This document shows positions 28,376 to 37,646 of a stretch of DNA of 64,000 nt, in pieces. This stretch comes from Candidatus Saccharimonadota bacterium (GTDB lineage Bacteria > Patescibacteriota > Saccharimonadia > Saccharimonadales > Saccharimonadaceae): NCBI GenBank assembly GCA_028286395.1, contig JAQBRS010000005.1, positions 231,725 to 295,724 of the forward strand. The letters run 5' to 3'. The notes beneath the pieces are model-generated. The model made no database searches, was not told the DNA's origin, and worked only from the letters and a program-made list of their open reading frames with translations. How positions within the stretch are numbered: position 1 is the stretch's first letter; every line of letters begins with the position of its first letter. Made by a program: the position numbers and the translations under genes.

Positions 28376-30079
28376 ATGAATAGACTCTCAAAACTATCCT
28401 CAAAACTGTTTGGCGCAACCACGTATATTATCGCCATTGCGATAGTTGCCACCCTGTTGTCCGGTGCCACTCACACTCAAACCCATGCCATTGCGGTCAC
28501 CGGATTCAACCCTGGAAGAATTATTGATAACGGCATATTTATTAATTCAACAACAATGAACCCTTCTCAGATTCAGAACTTCCTCGTTAGTAAGGTTCCG
28601 GTATGTGACACTAACGGAACACAGACATCTGAATTTGGTGGTGGAACAAGAGCTCAATGGGGTGCTGCCCACTATGGACAATCAACTTTTACGTGTCTGA
28701 GAGACTATTCAGAAGGTGGTAAAACCGCGGCACAAATTATTTACGATGCGGCTCAAACGTACCAAATTAATCCACAGGTGTTGCTTGTGTTGCTTCAAAA
28801 AGAACAAAGCCTCGTCACCGATACATGGCCACTCAACATTCAATACCAATCAGCAACCGGCTATGGCTGCCCGGATACGGCAGCATGTGACAGTCAATAT
28901 TACGGACTGACAAACCAAATAAATTGGTCTGCAAAGATGTTCCGTGCAATCTTAAACAATAGTCCGACCTGGTACACCCCATATATCCTCGGAAGCAATA
29001 ACATCCAGTACAACCCAAACTCAAGCTGTGGCAGTAGTGTCGTAAACATCGAGAACAGAGCCACACAGGCCCTGTACAACTACACCCCATACCAACCAAA
29101 TGCCTATGCACAAAACGGTGGCACAAGCTCCGCATACCCTAACTGCGGTGCATTTGGTAACTTAAATTTCTACTACTACTTCACCCAATGGTTTGGAAGT
29201 ACGATTAAACCTTCCCTTCCTGAATGCCCAACGACTGACTTTGATTGTGTGTGGGGCTTTAGAAACAACGCAACTGGACAATATTTCTATACTAGTGATT
29301 ACAACGAAAGAAGTATTATTTATCAACTAAACTATGACTCTGTCGGAATAGTATTCTTTGGTCGAAAATCATCAACCGTCGGTGCAGTGCCCATATATCG
29401 GCTCCATGCAACAGATGGATCGTATCTATGGACGGCCAGTACTGCCGAAAAAGCGTCGCTTATTTCGACAGGTTCATGGACCGACGAAGGCATTGGTTTC
29501 TATCAAGACCCGATAGCTTCCAATACAGGGGCGGCAGTCCATCGTCTATATATACAAAGTGGACTGGGTATTCACATCCTGACGGCAAATCCAGCCGAAA
29601 TTAGTCGTCTCGTTGCTGCTGGATACACGGATGAGGGAATTTCATTCACAACACCTACGACGTATTACCCGGAAAATCCTGCACCAACCGGATATCAACT
29701 AGTCTACCGAGTTCTTATGAAGAATGAGCACTTCTGGACAACGAGTGTCGTCGAACGAGACGCATTAATTGCAGCTGGTGGAAAATATGAAAGCGTTGCA
29801 TGGCAAACCACAACGACACAAACCGTACCAGTCTACCGTCTTTACTCACCAAAAGGCGAGCACTTCTGGACGACGAGTACTGTGGAACGTGATGCAATAC
29901 TTCGTTTCGGCTGGAAGCTCGAGGGCATCTCATGGTACACAAATGCAACTGGAAGTCCAACATATCGTTTCTACAATACTCATTCAGGCCAACATTTCTG
30001 GACAACTTCGGAAACAGAACGCTCAACCCTACTTACCTCATCAGATTGGGTTTCGGAAGGAATTGCCTGGTACGAATAG
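28376..30079 (+). CDS. Secreted protein: lysozyme-like N-terminal domain plus DUF5648 repeats
   Basis: 567 aa from the ATG at 28376, preceded by AGGA; an in-frame ATG at 28310 lies inside the upstream gene. A signal peptide covers about 1-40. Residues about 45-290 form a Cys-containing domain whose segment VLLVLLQKEQSL suggests a lytic-transglycosylase-type helix with a catalytic Glu; this is inference. From about 300 to the end there are five or six repeats of about 45 residues (each with YR, HFWTTS, ER and a Gly-Ile-Trp-Tyr end), the DUF5648 pattern, often a carbohydrate-binding tail. Likely wall-acting or adhesive. Confidence 0.8.
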   Translation: MNRLSKLSSKLFGATTYIIAIAIVATLLSGATHTQTHAIAVTGFNPGRIIDNGIFINSTTMNPSQIQNFLVSKVPVCDTNGTQTSEFGGGTRAQWGAAHYGQSTFTCLRDYSEGGKTAAQIIYDAAQTYQINPQVLLVLLQKEQSLVTDTWPLNIQYQSATGYGCPDTAACDSQYYGLTNQINWSAKMFRAILNNSPTWYTPYILGSNNIQYNPNSSCGSSVVNIENRATQALYNYTPYQPNAYAQNGGTSSAYPNCGAFGNLNFYYYFTQWFGSTIKPSLPECPTTDFDCVWGFRNNATGQYFYTSDYNERSIIYQLNYDSVGIVFFGRKSSTVGAVPIYRLHATDGSYLWTASTAEKASLISTGSWTDEGIGFYQDPIASNTGAAVHRLYIQSGLGIHILTANPAEISRLVAAGYTDEGISFTTPTTYYPENPAPTGYQLVYRVLMKNEHFWTTSVVERDALIAAGGKYESVAWQTTTTQTVPVYRLYSPKGEHFWTTSTVERDAILRFGWKLEGISWYTNATGSPTYRFYNTHSGQHFWTTSETERSTLLTSSDWVSEGIAWYE

Positions 30080-30111
30080 CATCTATGTTTCCACTCGTGC
30101 ACCTTTTCATG

Positions 30112-30117
30112 TAAAAT
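30112..30117 (+). promoter_or_regulatory. -10 box TAAAAT
   Basis: TAAAAT ends 9 nt before the ATG at 30127. No spaced ribosome site is needed if the transcript is leaderless. Confidence 0.45.
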
Positions 30118-30126
30118 GGGGTAAAT

Positions 30127-31389
30127 ATGGTATTAAAAAAAGTACTCCGTAAAGCCCGAATAGGAAAAAGTGTATTAAAAGAACAAGGCATTATTGGCTT
30201 CTCAATACGATCCTTGCAATACATTGAAAAAAAGCGAAGCAAAACTGCCAAACTTTCTGACAAAAAATCTATCAACACCAGCGCGCTCTATGATGAGGTG
30301 CTATTTGCAGATCCTTCTGTTCCCGCAAACAAAGACTGGAAAGGCAATAGCGCAAAGAAGAGTCTCACATTTAACTGGCTTATGCCGCCTCCCGGAAAAG
30401 GAAGTGGTGGACATATGACTCTGTACCGCTTTATACGCTACCTAGAGCTACAGGGACACATCTGTCGTATCTATTTACATAATCCAGGTCCATACAGCAC
30501 AGCCGAAGCTGTGAAAGCCATTATGGGCAATTCATTCCCTATAGTGAAGGCTGAGATGCAGTGGTTAAAACAAGACGAAGAAATGAAACCAGCCGATGGT
30601 ATCTTTGCAACAAGTTGGCAAACAGCTTACACTGTGTATGCCTCAAAAGTAAAAGCAAAAAAGTTTTACTTTGTACAAGATTTTGAACCGTTCTTCTACC
30701 CAGTTGGAAGTTTTTCAGTCCTGGCCGAGAATACATACAAACTTGGACTGCGCGGTATTACTGCCGGTGGATGGTTAAAGAAGAAACTTCACGACGAATT
30801 CGGCATGACAACCGATTCGTTCTGGTTTGGGTCAGATAGCGAAGTGTATTCGTTAAAAAATAACGAAAAGCGTAAAGAGATCGTTTTTTATGCCAGACCT
30901 ACAACAGACCGAAGAGCTTTCGAAATCGGTATTCTGACACTTGACCTTTTCCACCGACAACACCCCGAATACACCATTAACTTTATCGGTTGGGATGTAT
31001 CAGAGTACGCAATTCCCTTCCCTTATAAAAATCTTGGAATCCTTGAGCCGGAAGAATTAAACGAGCTTTATAATCGCTGCGCTGCGTCGCTTGTTATATC
31101 ACTAACAAACATGTCGCTACTCCCACTAGAGCTGTTGTCGAGTGGCTGTGTTCCCGTCGTCACTGACGGAGACAACAACCGACTTGTGTCTGATAATGGA
31201 TATATTGCCTACTCATCGAACGACCCCCAGTCGCTCGCGAAAAAGCTATCAGCTATCGTTACTATGAAGGATCTCGAAAGCTACGCAAAGAAAGCTTCTG
31301 CTAGCGTCTCGGGACTTAACTGGGATGAATCAGGCGATCATTTCGTAAAGATTGTTGAAGCCTCAACAAAAGCGAGTGGAGATAAGTAG
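30127..31389 (+). CDS. WsaF-like rhamnosyltransferase (GT-B fold)
   Basis: 420 aa. After a basic N-terminal helix, the segment FNWLMPPPGKGSGGHMTLYR (about 84-103) and the later FYFVQDFEPFFYPVGS are hallmarks of the WsaF-type rhamnosyltransferases, which add rhamnose to S-layer glycans and rhamnans. The donor domain ends with LPLELLSSGCVPVVTDG. It is followed directly, with no gap, by a GT2 rhamnosyltransferase, and the dTDP-rhamnose operon lies 12 kb upstream, all consistent with rhamnan assembly. Confidence 0.87.
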   Translation: MVLKKVLRKARIGKSVLKEQGIIGFSIRSLQYIEKKRSKTAKLSDKKSINTSALYDEVLFADPSVPANKDWKGNSAKKSLTFNWLMPPPGKGSGGHMTLYRFIRYLELQGHICRIYLHNPGPYSTAEAVKAIMGNSFPIVKAEMQWLKQDEEMKPADGIFATSWQTAYTVYASKVKAKKFYFVQDFEPFFYPVGSFSVLAENTYKLGLRGITAGGWLKKKLHDEFGMTTDSFWFGSDSEVYSLKNNEKRKEIVFYARPTTDRRAFEIGILTLDLFHRQHPEYTINFIGWDVSEYAIPFPYKNLGILEPEELNELYNRCAASLVISLTNMSLLPLELLSSGCVPVVTDGDNNRLVSDNGYIAYSSNDPQSLAKKLSAIVTMKDLESYAKKASASVSGLNWDESGDHFVKIVEASTKASGDK

Positions 31390-32373
31390 ATGACCGTACA
31401 AAAAAAGTACATCACGGTCTTTGTTCCCACATACAATGGTGAACCGTATATCAAAGAGCTTATTGAGGCGGTCTTATTGCAGGATTTACCAAAAGGATAC
31501 TTACTGGAATTTATTATTATTGACTCTGGATCGAAGGACAAAACAGTTGAAATCATTGCCTCAAACTACCTTGAAAAGATTGTCTTTTTAGAAATACCCA
31601 ATAACGAATATGGCCACGGAAAAACACGGCAAAAAGCAACCGAGATAGCAAAAGGTGAGTATATTCTGTTCCTCTCCCAAGATGCAACGCCTCAAAGCCA
31701 CCGATGGCTTATCAACATGATAGAACCATTCTTTATTAGCGATAAAATTGGTGCTGTTTTCGGACGGCAAGTACCCCGGCCTTTCTCTGTTCCAACCATT
31801 AAACGCGAGGTGGCGAGCGTATTTGGATCTCTCGGTGCACCCGATTCTATTATTATTCACCGCGAAAAGTCCTTAGTGGACGGCACCCCAATGAACCAAC
31901 TGAATAGTTTTTTCTCTGATGTGAACTCGGCAGTACGCAAAGACCTTATTGAAAAAATTCCATTCCGTGATGTGAAGTATGCCGAAGACCAGGCTCTTGC
32001 AGAAGATATTCAAAATAACGGATACCTCAAAGCTTACTCACCCGCGGGGGCTGTTTGGCATTCTAACGAATATACTTCAAGGGAATATTACTATCGTAAG
32101 TTTGATGAATATCTTGGGTTACAAGAAAGTACAAAAACAGTATTAACAAAATCTCGAAAATCGTTATTTCTCGGATGGATTCGCCCTAGTTTGAATGACT
32201 TTAAGTTTGCGCGAAAAGACGGTGAATATAATCGTCGCGCTCGACTTAAGTTTATCGTTGGTATTCCGTTTTATAACTTCTCTCAGCAACTCGGTAAATA
32301 CAACGCAATAAAATATCTTCACAACCCTAAGATGCGTGCAAAAATATCTTTAGAGTCACGCTCTAAAGATTAG
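31390..32373 (+). CDS. Rhamnosyltransferase, GT2 family
   Basis: 327 aa. The GT-A domain shows FVPTYNGE, IIDSGSKDKT, and FLSQDATPQSHRWL with the acidic pair in the DxD position, then FGRQVPRP, a pattern typical of bacterial rhamnosyltransferases using dTDP-L-rhamnose. It starts directly after the stop of the WsaF-like gene, so the two are coupled. Its 3' end overlaps the convergent RgpF-like gene by 11 nt. Confidence 0.87.
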   Translation: MTVQKKYITVFVPTYNGEPYIKELIEAVLLQDLPKGYLLEFIIIDSGSKDKTVEIIASNYLEKIVFLEIPNNEYGHGKTRQKATEIAKGEYILFLSQDATPQSHRWLINMIEPFFISDKIGAVFGRQVPRPFSVPTIKREVASVFGSLGAPDSIIIHREKSLVDGTPMNQLNSFFSDVNSAVRKDLIEKIPFRDVKYAEDQALAEDIQNNGYLKAYSPAGAVWHSNEYTSREYYYRKFDEYLGLQESTKTVLTKSRKSLFLGWIRPSLNDFKFARKDGEYNRRARLKFIVGIPFYNFSQQLGKYNAIKYLHNPKMRAKISLESRSKD

Positions 32374-33460
32374 TCTCAAGGCCAAAATCAAACCATTTTG
32401 GCAGGTTAGTGGTGTGATAGTTTATTTGCTTTACCCCAGATGGAGACACTTCAAATATATTCTTACCCTCTAACTCTGGAATGACACTAAGTAGTCGCTC
32501 CAGTCCGTGAGCAAATGTAGAGTCAACTTGCCCCGTCTCAGCTTCGAAGTCGTCAATTTTTACACTGTTGATAACCTCGGACAGTGCATCAACGCGTGCC
32601 CAGAACATTGTGCCCGCAAAGAAACCGAATTCGTCAGATGATCTAACGACGTAATCGGTTACTTCAATGCCTAATACCAACTTCGTTACTTTTTTAATAT
32701 GGTGACTGGTCGGCGAGAAGTTAACGAGTAAGGAGACGTATTCGCCTACTGGACCGATCACTGCGGTATCTTTATAAGATAGCTGTTTGATAATACCATT
32801 CGTGACTTCTTTGTTCTTCGGAAGAAGGCTTTCTACAATACCATCCCTCCACACATCCCCATCAATACGGTGAGGGGACTTCTTTGAATGCAGTTTTAAA
32901 ACCTGTACATATCCCATCTTTTCAATTCTCCGCATGACTTCAACAAAAGGTAGCACGTCACGTCCACAGTTGGGTGTCATCATCACCCTCGCATCGGGGA
33001 GTTGCTCTCTTATATCTTTGATAACACCCGCCTTTGTTTCGGGTACCGTGATAAATAAGTCGTAATTAATATGTGAAATATTCTCTAGCTTTTTAATAAA
33101 ATACGGCAAAAGGTCTGTGTAGTATAGGTGGATAATAACCGCAGTTTTAGAAGTTGGGTTTACGGCGAAATCTGCCGTAAAATTTGTAGACGCGTATGCC
33201 TGTTTGACGTGACGCTTGTTACCTACTTTAGCCCTCAACCTATCGGGGCTAAGGTCGGCTACGTGGTTTTTCATAAGTCTCGCAAAGTGTTTTGACTTCG
33301 CGAGGACTTTTGCTAACCTATAGCTATTTGAGGTAGTGATCTCGTGGAGCTCATGCTCTTTCATTTTTAGCTTTATTTGTGTTTTGGCGTGACGCTCTTT
33401 TTCTTGCTCTAAGAGCTTGGAATATTCTTCGATTGTCTTACTCACTTCTTTGTTACTCAC
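32363..33460 (-). CDS. Rhamnan synthesis protein F (RgpF family)
   Basis: 365 aa. An N-terminal coiled-coil stretch (about 5-45) is followed by the RgpF domain (about 105-350): AVIIHLYYTDLLPYF, NYDLFITVPE, the PNCGRDVLPFVEVM motif and VLKLHSKKS with WRDGIV. RgpF-type proteins take part in assembling rhamnose polysaccharides. Its ATG overlaps the end of the ABC-transporter ATPase gene (ATGA), so it is the last gene of a permease-ATPase-RgpF operon. Confidence 0.9.
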   Translation of the reverse strand: MSNKEVSKTIEEYSKLLEQEKERHAKTQIKLKMKEHELHEITTSNSYRLAKVLAKSKHFARLMKNHVADLSPDRLRAKVGNKRHVKQAYASTNFTADFAVNPTSKTAVIIHLYYTDLLPYFIKKLENISHINYDLFITVPETKAGVIKDIREQLPDARVMMTPNCGRDVLPFVEVMRRIEKMGYVQVLKLHSKKSPHRIDGDVWRDGIVESLLPKNKEVTNGIIKQLSYKDTAVIGPVGEYVSLLVNFSPTSHHIKKVTKLVLGIEVTDYVVRSSDEFGFFAGTMFWARVDALSEVINSVKIDDFEAETGQVDSTFAHGLERLLSVIPELEGKNIFEVSPSGVKQINYHTTNLPKWFDFGLETNL

Positions 33461-34653
33461 GAGTAAACAACCTCCTCCACCGTAAGTGGGGGATCAATAA
33501 CAGCGGCCGTGTTACCTTCACGTTCGACAATAAAGTAGGCGGCCTCGTTGTACCAGTCGTAATATTCAGTTACGGAACTGTCGCAACTAGATACACTAAT
33601 AGAATATGTGTCAGCTGCGAAAACATTTGGAAACTCCCAGGTCAACGTAACTTTTTCTTTTGCCTTTAAGTCGCGTGTTTTCACTTTTTCTCGAATCGTA
33701 TTGCCCTCGAGAAGATTCATACCGCGCGAGTTGTAGATATTAAATCCAAAGACAGGTGCGTCGATTGCTTCATTCACGAGATAGGTACTCTTTAGAGTTA
33801 CTGTATCTTTTGTGACCGTAACCTTTAGCTCCTGGCCTTTAATTTTACCAGTTCCCCAACGCTTATCATCATCTGGCTCTTTATTCGGTGTATTTGTAAG
33901 TTCGTCATTAAAAAGCTTTTGATACGCCTGCGCCACTTTTTCTACTTTTCCTTGGTGAACAATCCTTCCCTTATCGATCATGATCGCTCTGTCACAGTAC
34001 TGTCGAACGGCGCCCATATCATGCGTCACGAGAATGACAGTCTTCTTCTCTTTTTTTAGTTTCATAAAGTAATCGAAACACTTTCGTTGAAATGCAGCAT
34101 CTCCAACGGCAAGGACTTCATCAATCAGCAACACATCACTTTCCGCTTTAATCGCAATGGAGAAAGCGAGTCGTACCTGCATACCTGAAGAATAATTTTT
34201 AAGTTTCTGATCCATAAACTTTTCAAGTTCCGCAAAGTCGACGATGTCATCGTACATTTTTTCCATCTCTTTTTTGCTAAACCCAAGAAGAGCACCGTTA
34301 AGAAATACGTTCTCTCTCCCTGTTAATTCGGGGTTAAAGCCAACACCAAGCTCAATGAACGGAGTAAGGCTTCCGTTTATTTTTATAGCGCCCGTATCTG
34401 GTGTATATATGCCTGCGAGCATTTTAAGGAGTGTGCTTTTCCCACTTCCGTTTCGTCCAACAATACCGAAAAACTCACCGTCTTTTATTTCAAAAGACAT
34501 GTCGTTAAGTACGGTCTGAACCTCATATCCCTTCTTGCCCTTAAACTTATTTACAACAAGTTGTTTAATACCGCTCGCCTGTTCATGAGGTAGCTTAAAT
34601 GTCTTAGAAAGATTCTCAACAACAACAGCTGATTGGGGGTTTTTTGTGTCCAT
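33457..34653 (-). CDS. ABC transporter ATP-binding protein for polysaccharide export, with C-terminal sugar-binding domain (Wzt/TagH-like)
   Basis: 398 aa. The ATPase domain (about 1-250) has Walker A GRNGSGKST (about 66-74), signature SSGMQ, Walker B VLLIDEVLAVGD and the switch His in VTHDMG. The C-terminal beta-sandwich (about 270-390) corresponds to the Wzt carbohydrate-binding domain that recognises the finished polymer before export. It works at the inner membrane with the permease encoded 3 nt upstream to move undecaprenyl-linked rhamnan or teichoic-acid-like chains out of the cell. Confidence 0.94.
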   Translation of the reverse strand: MDTKNPQSAVVVENLSKTFKLPHEQASGIKQLVVNKFKGKKGYEVQTVLNDMSFEIKDGEFFGIVGRNGSGKSTLLKMLAGIYTPDTGAIKINGSLTPFIELGVGFNPELTGRENVFLNGALLGFSKKEMEKMYDDIVDFAELEKFMDQKLKNYSSGMQVRLAFSIAIKAESDVLLIDEVLAVGDAAFQRKCFDYFMKLKKEKKTVILVTHDMGAVRQYCDRAIMIDKGRIVHQGKVEKVAQAYQKLFNDELTNTPNKEPDDDKRWGTGKIKGQELKVTVTKDTVTLKSTYLVNEAIDAPVFGFNIYNSRGMNLLEGNTIREKVKTRDLKAKEKVTLTWEFPNVFAADTYSISVSSCDSSVTEYYDWYNEAAYFIVEREGNTAAVIDPPLTVEEVVYS

Positions 34654-34656
34654 ATT

Positions 34657-35466
34657 CTAGATGTTCTCCGCGAATCTTTTAGAGTTTCTCTTGAAATAAA
34701 GAGCTCCTCCGACAAATACAATAATAGTTATGGCTATAGGAATAATTTCGAAATAGTCGTTGTTATACAGGGTAGGAATAGTAATCGATTGTTTTGTAAT
34801 AAGTACGTATCGAGCATCTTGAATAGCCTGAGCCACTGGGTTTAAAAGTAGCAACTGGGCGGCGAGGTGACTTTTTTGTACAACAATCGCAAGTGGATAA
34901 ATAATTGGTGTTGCATAAAAAGCAGCCTGCATAATAATCTCCCAGATGTGACTAGTATCCCGGTATCTCACGTTAAGCGCAGAGAGAAATAACGCTAGAC
35001 CCAAAGCAAATAAGTATATTTCAAGAATATATAACGGCAAGAGTGCCGCAGAAGCACCTATCTCAACGCCGTTAAATATCATAAGCACAGCAACAATAAT
35101 CAAGTTCAGGGTGAGGTTGATCAATGCAGATATCGTCGTTGATAGCACAATGATGTACTTCGGGAAGTTAATCTTACGAAGTAGGTCTCCTCGCCCGACT
35201 ATGGACGACATACCCTGGTTCGTTGCTTCTGCAAAGAATGTCCACAGCACGATGCCCAACAGCAGGTATACCGCATAATGTTCAATCGAGCCAAGCTTCA
35301 CCAACAACCCAAAGACAACGTACATGATGGCGAAAAGGAACAAGGGCTTTAAGAGCGACCAGGCGTAACCCAAAGCAGATCCTTGGTAACGCAACTTAAA
35401 GTCAGTGATAACGAGCTCTCGTAACAAAATACGATTTCGTCTGCTAAATACATTGGAAAGTTTCAT
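34657..35466 (-). CDS. Polysaccharide ABC transporter permease (Wzm/TagG-like)
   Basis: 269 aa with six membrane segments of the ABC-2 type: RDLLRKINFPKYI is the typical coupling helix region, followed by the family-wide NPVAQAIQDARY segment. It forms the channel for glycan export with the ATPase encoded next. It is the first gene of the operon permease-ATPase-RgpF. A TATAAT -10 box lies 13 nt before the ATG. Confidence 0.94.
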   Translation of the reverse strand: MKLSNVFSRRNRILLRELVITDFKLRYQGSALGYAWSLLKPLFLFAIMYVVFGLLVKLGSIEHYAVYLLLGIVLWTFFAEATNQGMSSIVGRGDLLRKINFPKYIIVLSTTISALINLTLNLIIVAVLMIFNGVEIGASAALLPLYILEIYLFALGLALFLSALNVRYRDTSHIWEIIMQAAFYATPIIYPLAIVVQKSHLAAQLLLLNPVAQAIQDARYVLITKQSITIPTLYNNDYFEIIPIAITIIVFVGGALYFKRNSKRFAENI

Positions 35467-35479
35467 AAGTCTGCAATCA

Positions 35480-35485
35480 ATTATA
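35480..35485 (-). promoter_or_regulatory. -10 box TATAAT of the glycan-export operon
   Basis: A perfect minus-strand TATAAT ends 13 nt before the ATG at 35466. The 113-nt gap to the divergent GT2 gene also holds a TATAAGAT -10 candidate (35560-35567) for that gene. Confidence 0.6.
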
Positions 35486-35579
35486 TCAGATTGAGATCAC
35501 AATGCGGCGCCTAGAATACCGATATATAAACATGGCATTATTCGCTCACGACCTTTTGTTATAAGATAGAAGCACTATT

Positions 35580-36590
35580 ATGACTAGCGTCCTCATCGTC
35601 GTATTGAACTGGAATGGCATTAAAGACACCGAAAAGTGCCTTGATTCCCTCCTGAAACAGACGTACAAACATTTTAAAATTCTTGTTGTAGATAATGGTT
35701 CGGCCTCAAGTGAAGTCGAACGTCTCCGTCAAATCGAAAGCAAAAACGATATCATTTCCCTTGCCGTAAACAAATTCAACAAAGGCTTCGCGGGTGGCGT
35801 AAACACAGGCATCAAGTATGCACTAAAAAGAGACTTCGATGCCGTTGCCCTCTTTAACAACGATGCCGAAGCTGATGAAAACTGGCTTTCCGAACTCGTC
35901 AAAGGCCTGGACCAAAAAGATGCCTCAATCGCAACAGGGCTTCTGCTTCACGAAGGCGGTAAAACGATCGACAGCACTGGCGACTACTACACGACGTGGG
36001 GCATGCCATTCCCCCGTAACCGTGGCACCGAAACAGACGAGGCTTCTGAATCCGGCTACGTCTTTAGTGGCTCTGGTGGCGCAAGCCTCTACAAAACTGC
36101 ATTATTCCGCGAAATCGGCCTCTTTGACGAATCCTTCTTCGCCTACTACGAAGATGTCGACGTCAGCTTCCGAACCCAACTAGCCGGCCACAAAATCTAC
36201 TACACAAGTAAGGCCATCGCGTATCACAAACAGGGTGCAACCAGTGGCAAGATCCCTGGCTTTACGGTCTATCAAACATTCAAGAACATTCCCCTGCTCT
36301 ACACGAAAAACGTCCCAGCGGGACTTCTATTTCCAATCGGTGTGCGCCTATTCCTCCTCTACGTCTTAATCTTTGGAAACGCAGTCAAGAACGGCGCTGG
36401 TGCCTCAGCGCTAAAAGGCTGGCTGGCTTCAATCGGCTACTTCTGGACCAAGGCAATCTGGCTTCGAAGTGGTATTCAACGAAATAAAAAGGTACCGACC
36501 AGCTATATTAATTCGATCGTCGTTCATGACCTTCCACCAGAACAGACTGGGCTTCGTAAATTCCGTAAAGCATTCACTGGCAAGGCGTAG
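35580..36590 (+). CDS. GT2 family glycosyltransferase (WbbL/rhamnosyltransferase-like)
   Basis: 336 aa. VVLNWNG at the N-terminus, VVDNGSAS, the NKGFAGGVNTGI segment and LFNNDAEAD (DxD region) are classic for GT2 rhamnosyl/N-acetylglucosaminyl transferases such as WbbL. YYEDVDVSFR follows as the catalytic acid region. The late region (about 250-285) is hydrophobic and may dip into the membrane. It is followed after 3 nt by sucC, an unexpected operon partner. Confidence 0.9.
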   Translation: MTSVLIVVLNWNGIKDTEKCLDSLLKQTYKHFKILVVDNGSASSEVERLRQIESKNDIISLAVNKFNKGFAGGVNTGIKYALKRDFDAVALFNNDAEADENWLSELVKGLDQKDASIATGLLLHEGGKTIDSTGDYYTTWGMPFPRNRGTETDEASESGYVFSGSGGASLYKTALFREIGLFDESFFAYYEDVDVSFRTQLAGHKIYYTSKAIAYHKQGATSGKIPGFTVYQTFKNIPLLYTKNVPAGLLFPIGVRLFLLYVLIFGNAVKNGAGASALKGWLASIGYFWTKAIWLRSGIQRNKKVPTSYINSIVVHDLPPEQTGLRKFRKAFTGKA

Positions 36591-36593
36591 TTT

Positions 36594-37646
36594 ATGAAAT
36601 TATTAGAATACGAAGCCAAACACGTCCTCGCAGAGTCGAGTATCCCTGTTCCTAAGGGTGCTGTCGTAGGGGATAACACAAAAGTAGACCTACCACTCGT
36701 TCTAAAATCCCAGGTGCCTACGGGTGGCCGAGGTAAGGCTGGCGGTATTTTGGTCATCGAGTCACAGACTGAACTACAACCTGGTATCGACAAGTTATTC
36801 ACACTTGAAATTAAAGGCTTCACACCAAAAACGATCCTCGCCGAAGAAAAACTCTCAATTAAAAAAGAACTTTATCTTTCAATCCTGGTTGATAGGCAGT
36901 CGTCTAGTATCAAAATTATCGCGCACAAAAACGGTGGCGTTGAAGTCGAAGAAAACACAGATTTCAAATCATGGAATGCGAATGATACCGCAGACGTACT
37001 AGGTCAACAACTTGCCGAGTACTACGAACTCTCTGAACAGACCTTCGCCCTACAAGATCTTATCCAAAACCTCAAAACCTGTTTCGTAAAAAATGATGCG
37101 ACCTTAATCGAAATTAACCCTTTGATTCTTACGACAGATGACCAATTAATCGCTGGTGACTGTAAAATGACACTCGATGATGTAGCCGCATTCAGACACG
37201 ATTGGACCTTCGAGGAAAAACCAGCCGAAGCCAACTTTGTGACGATCGACCCGAAGGGAAACACTGCAACAATCGCAAACGGTGCTGGCCTTGCAATGGC
37301 GACCGTTGATGCGGCCTACGAAGCCGGGTTAACTCCTGCTAACTTCCTCGATATCGGTGGCGGTGCTAATGAAGTGACACTACTAAAAGCGTTCAACCGA
37401 ATCGTTGAATACAAGAACCTTCAAGCAATCATTATTAATATCTTCGCCGGTATCACACGTGCCGATGAAGTCGCGAAAGCAATTGTCTCGGCTAAAAAAC
37501 AAATCAAGAACTTACCCCCGCTATTTATTCGACTCGCTGGTACAAACTATGAAGCCGCTAGCGAAATTCTCACAAAAGAACATATCGTTATCATGCCAAA
37601 TCTTGAATCATGTCTGCTGGCGGCAAAAGAGGTAATTCATGAGTAA
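36594..37646 (+). CDS. sucC: Succinate-CoA ligase beta subunit (ADP-forming)
   Basis: 350 aa, a little shorter than the usual 385-390. The ATP-grasp fold shows VPTGGRGKAGG (about 41-51), AEEKL, the metal-binding EINPLIL (about 176-182) and the alpha-contact LDIGGGANE (about 250-258), followed by NIFAGITR. With SucD it couples succinyl-CoA cleavage to ATP or GTP formation, or related acyl-CoA. Its end overlaps sucD by 8 nt. No other citric-acid-cycle gene is in view, so its role here is unclear; acyl-CoA supply or substrate-level ATP formation are options. Confidence 0.93.
   Translation: MKLLEYEAKHVLAESSIPVPKGAVVGDNTKVDLPLVLKSQVPTGGRGKAGGILVIESQTELQPGIDKLFTLEIKGFTPKTILAEEKLSIKKELYLSILVDRQSSSIKIIAHKNGGVEVEENTDFKSWNANDTADVLGQQLAEYYELSEQTFALQDLIQNLKTCFVKNDATLIEINPLILTTDDQLIAGDCKMTLDDVAAFRHDWTFEEKPAEANFVTIDPKGNTATIANGAGLAMATVDAAYEAGLTPANFLDIGGGANEVTLLKAFNRIVEYKNLQAIIINIFAGITRADEVAKAIVSAKKQIKNLPPLFIRLAGTNYEAASEILTKEHIVIMPNLESCLLAAKEVIHE

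Noticed and set aside
18000..36000. Insertion sequences or transposases that might explain a transferred glycan region
   Set aside because: No transposase gene and no obvious terminal inverted repeats were seen.
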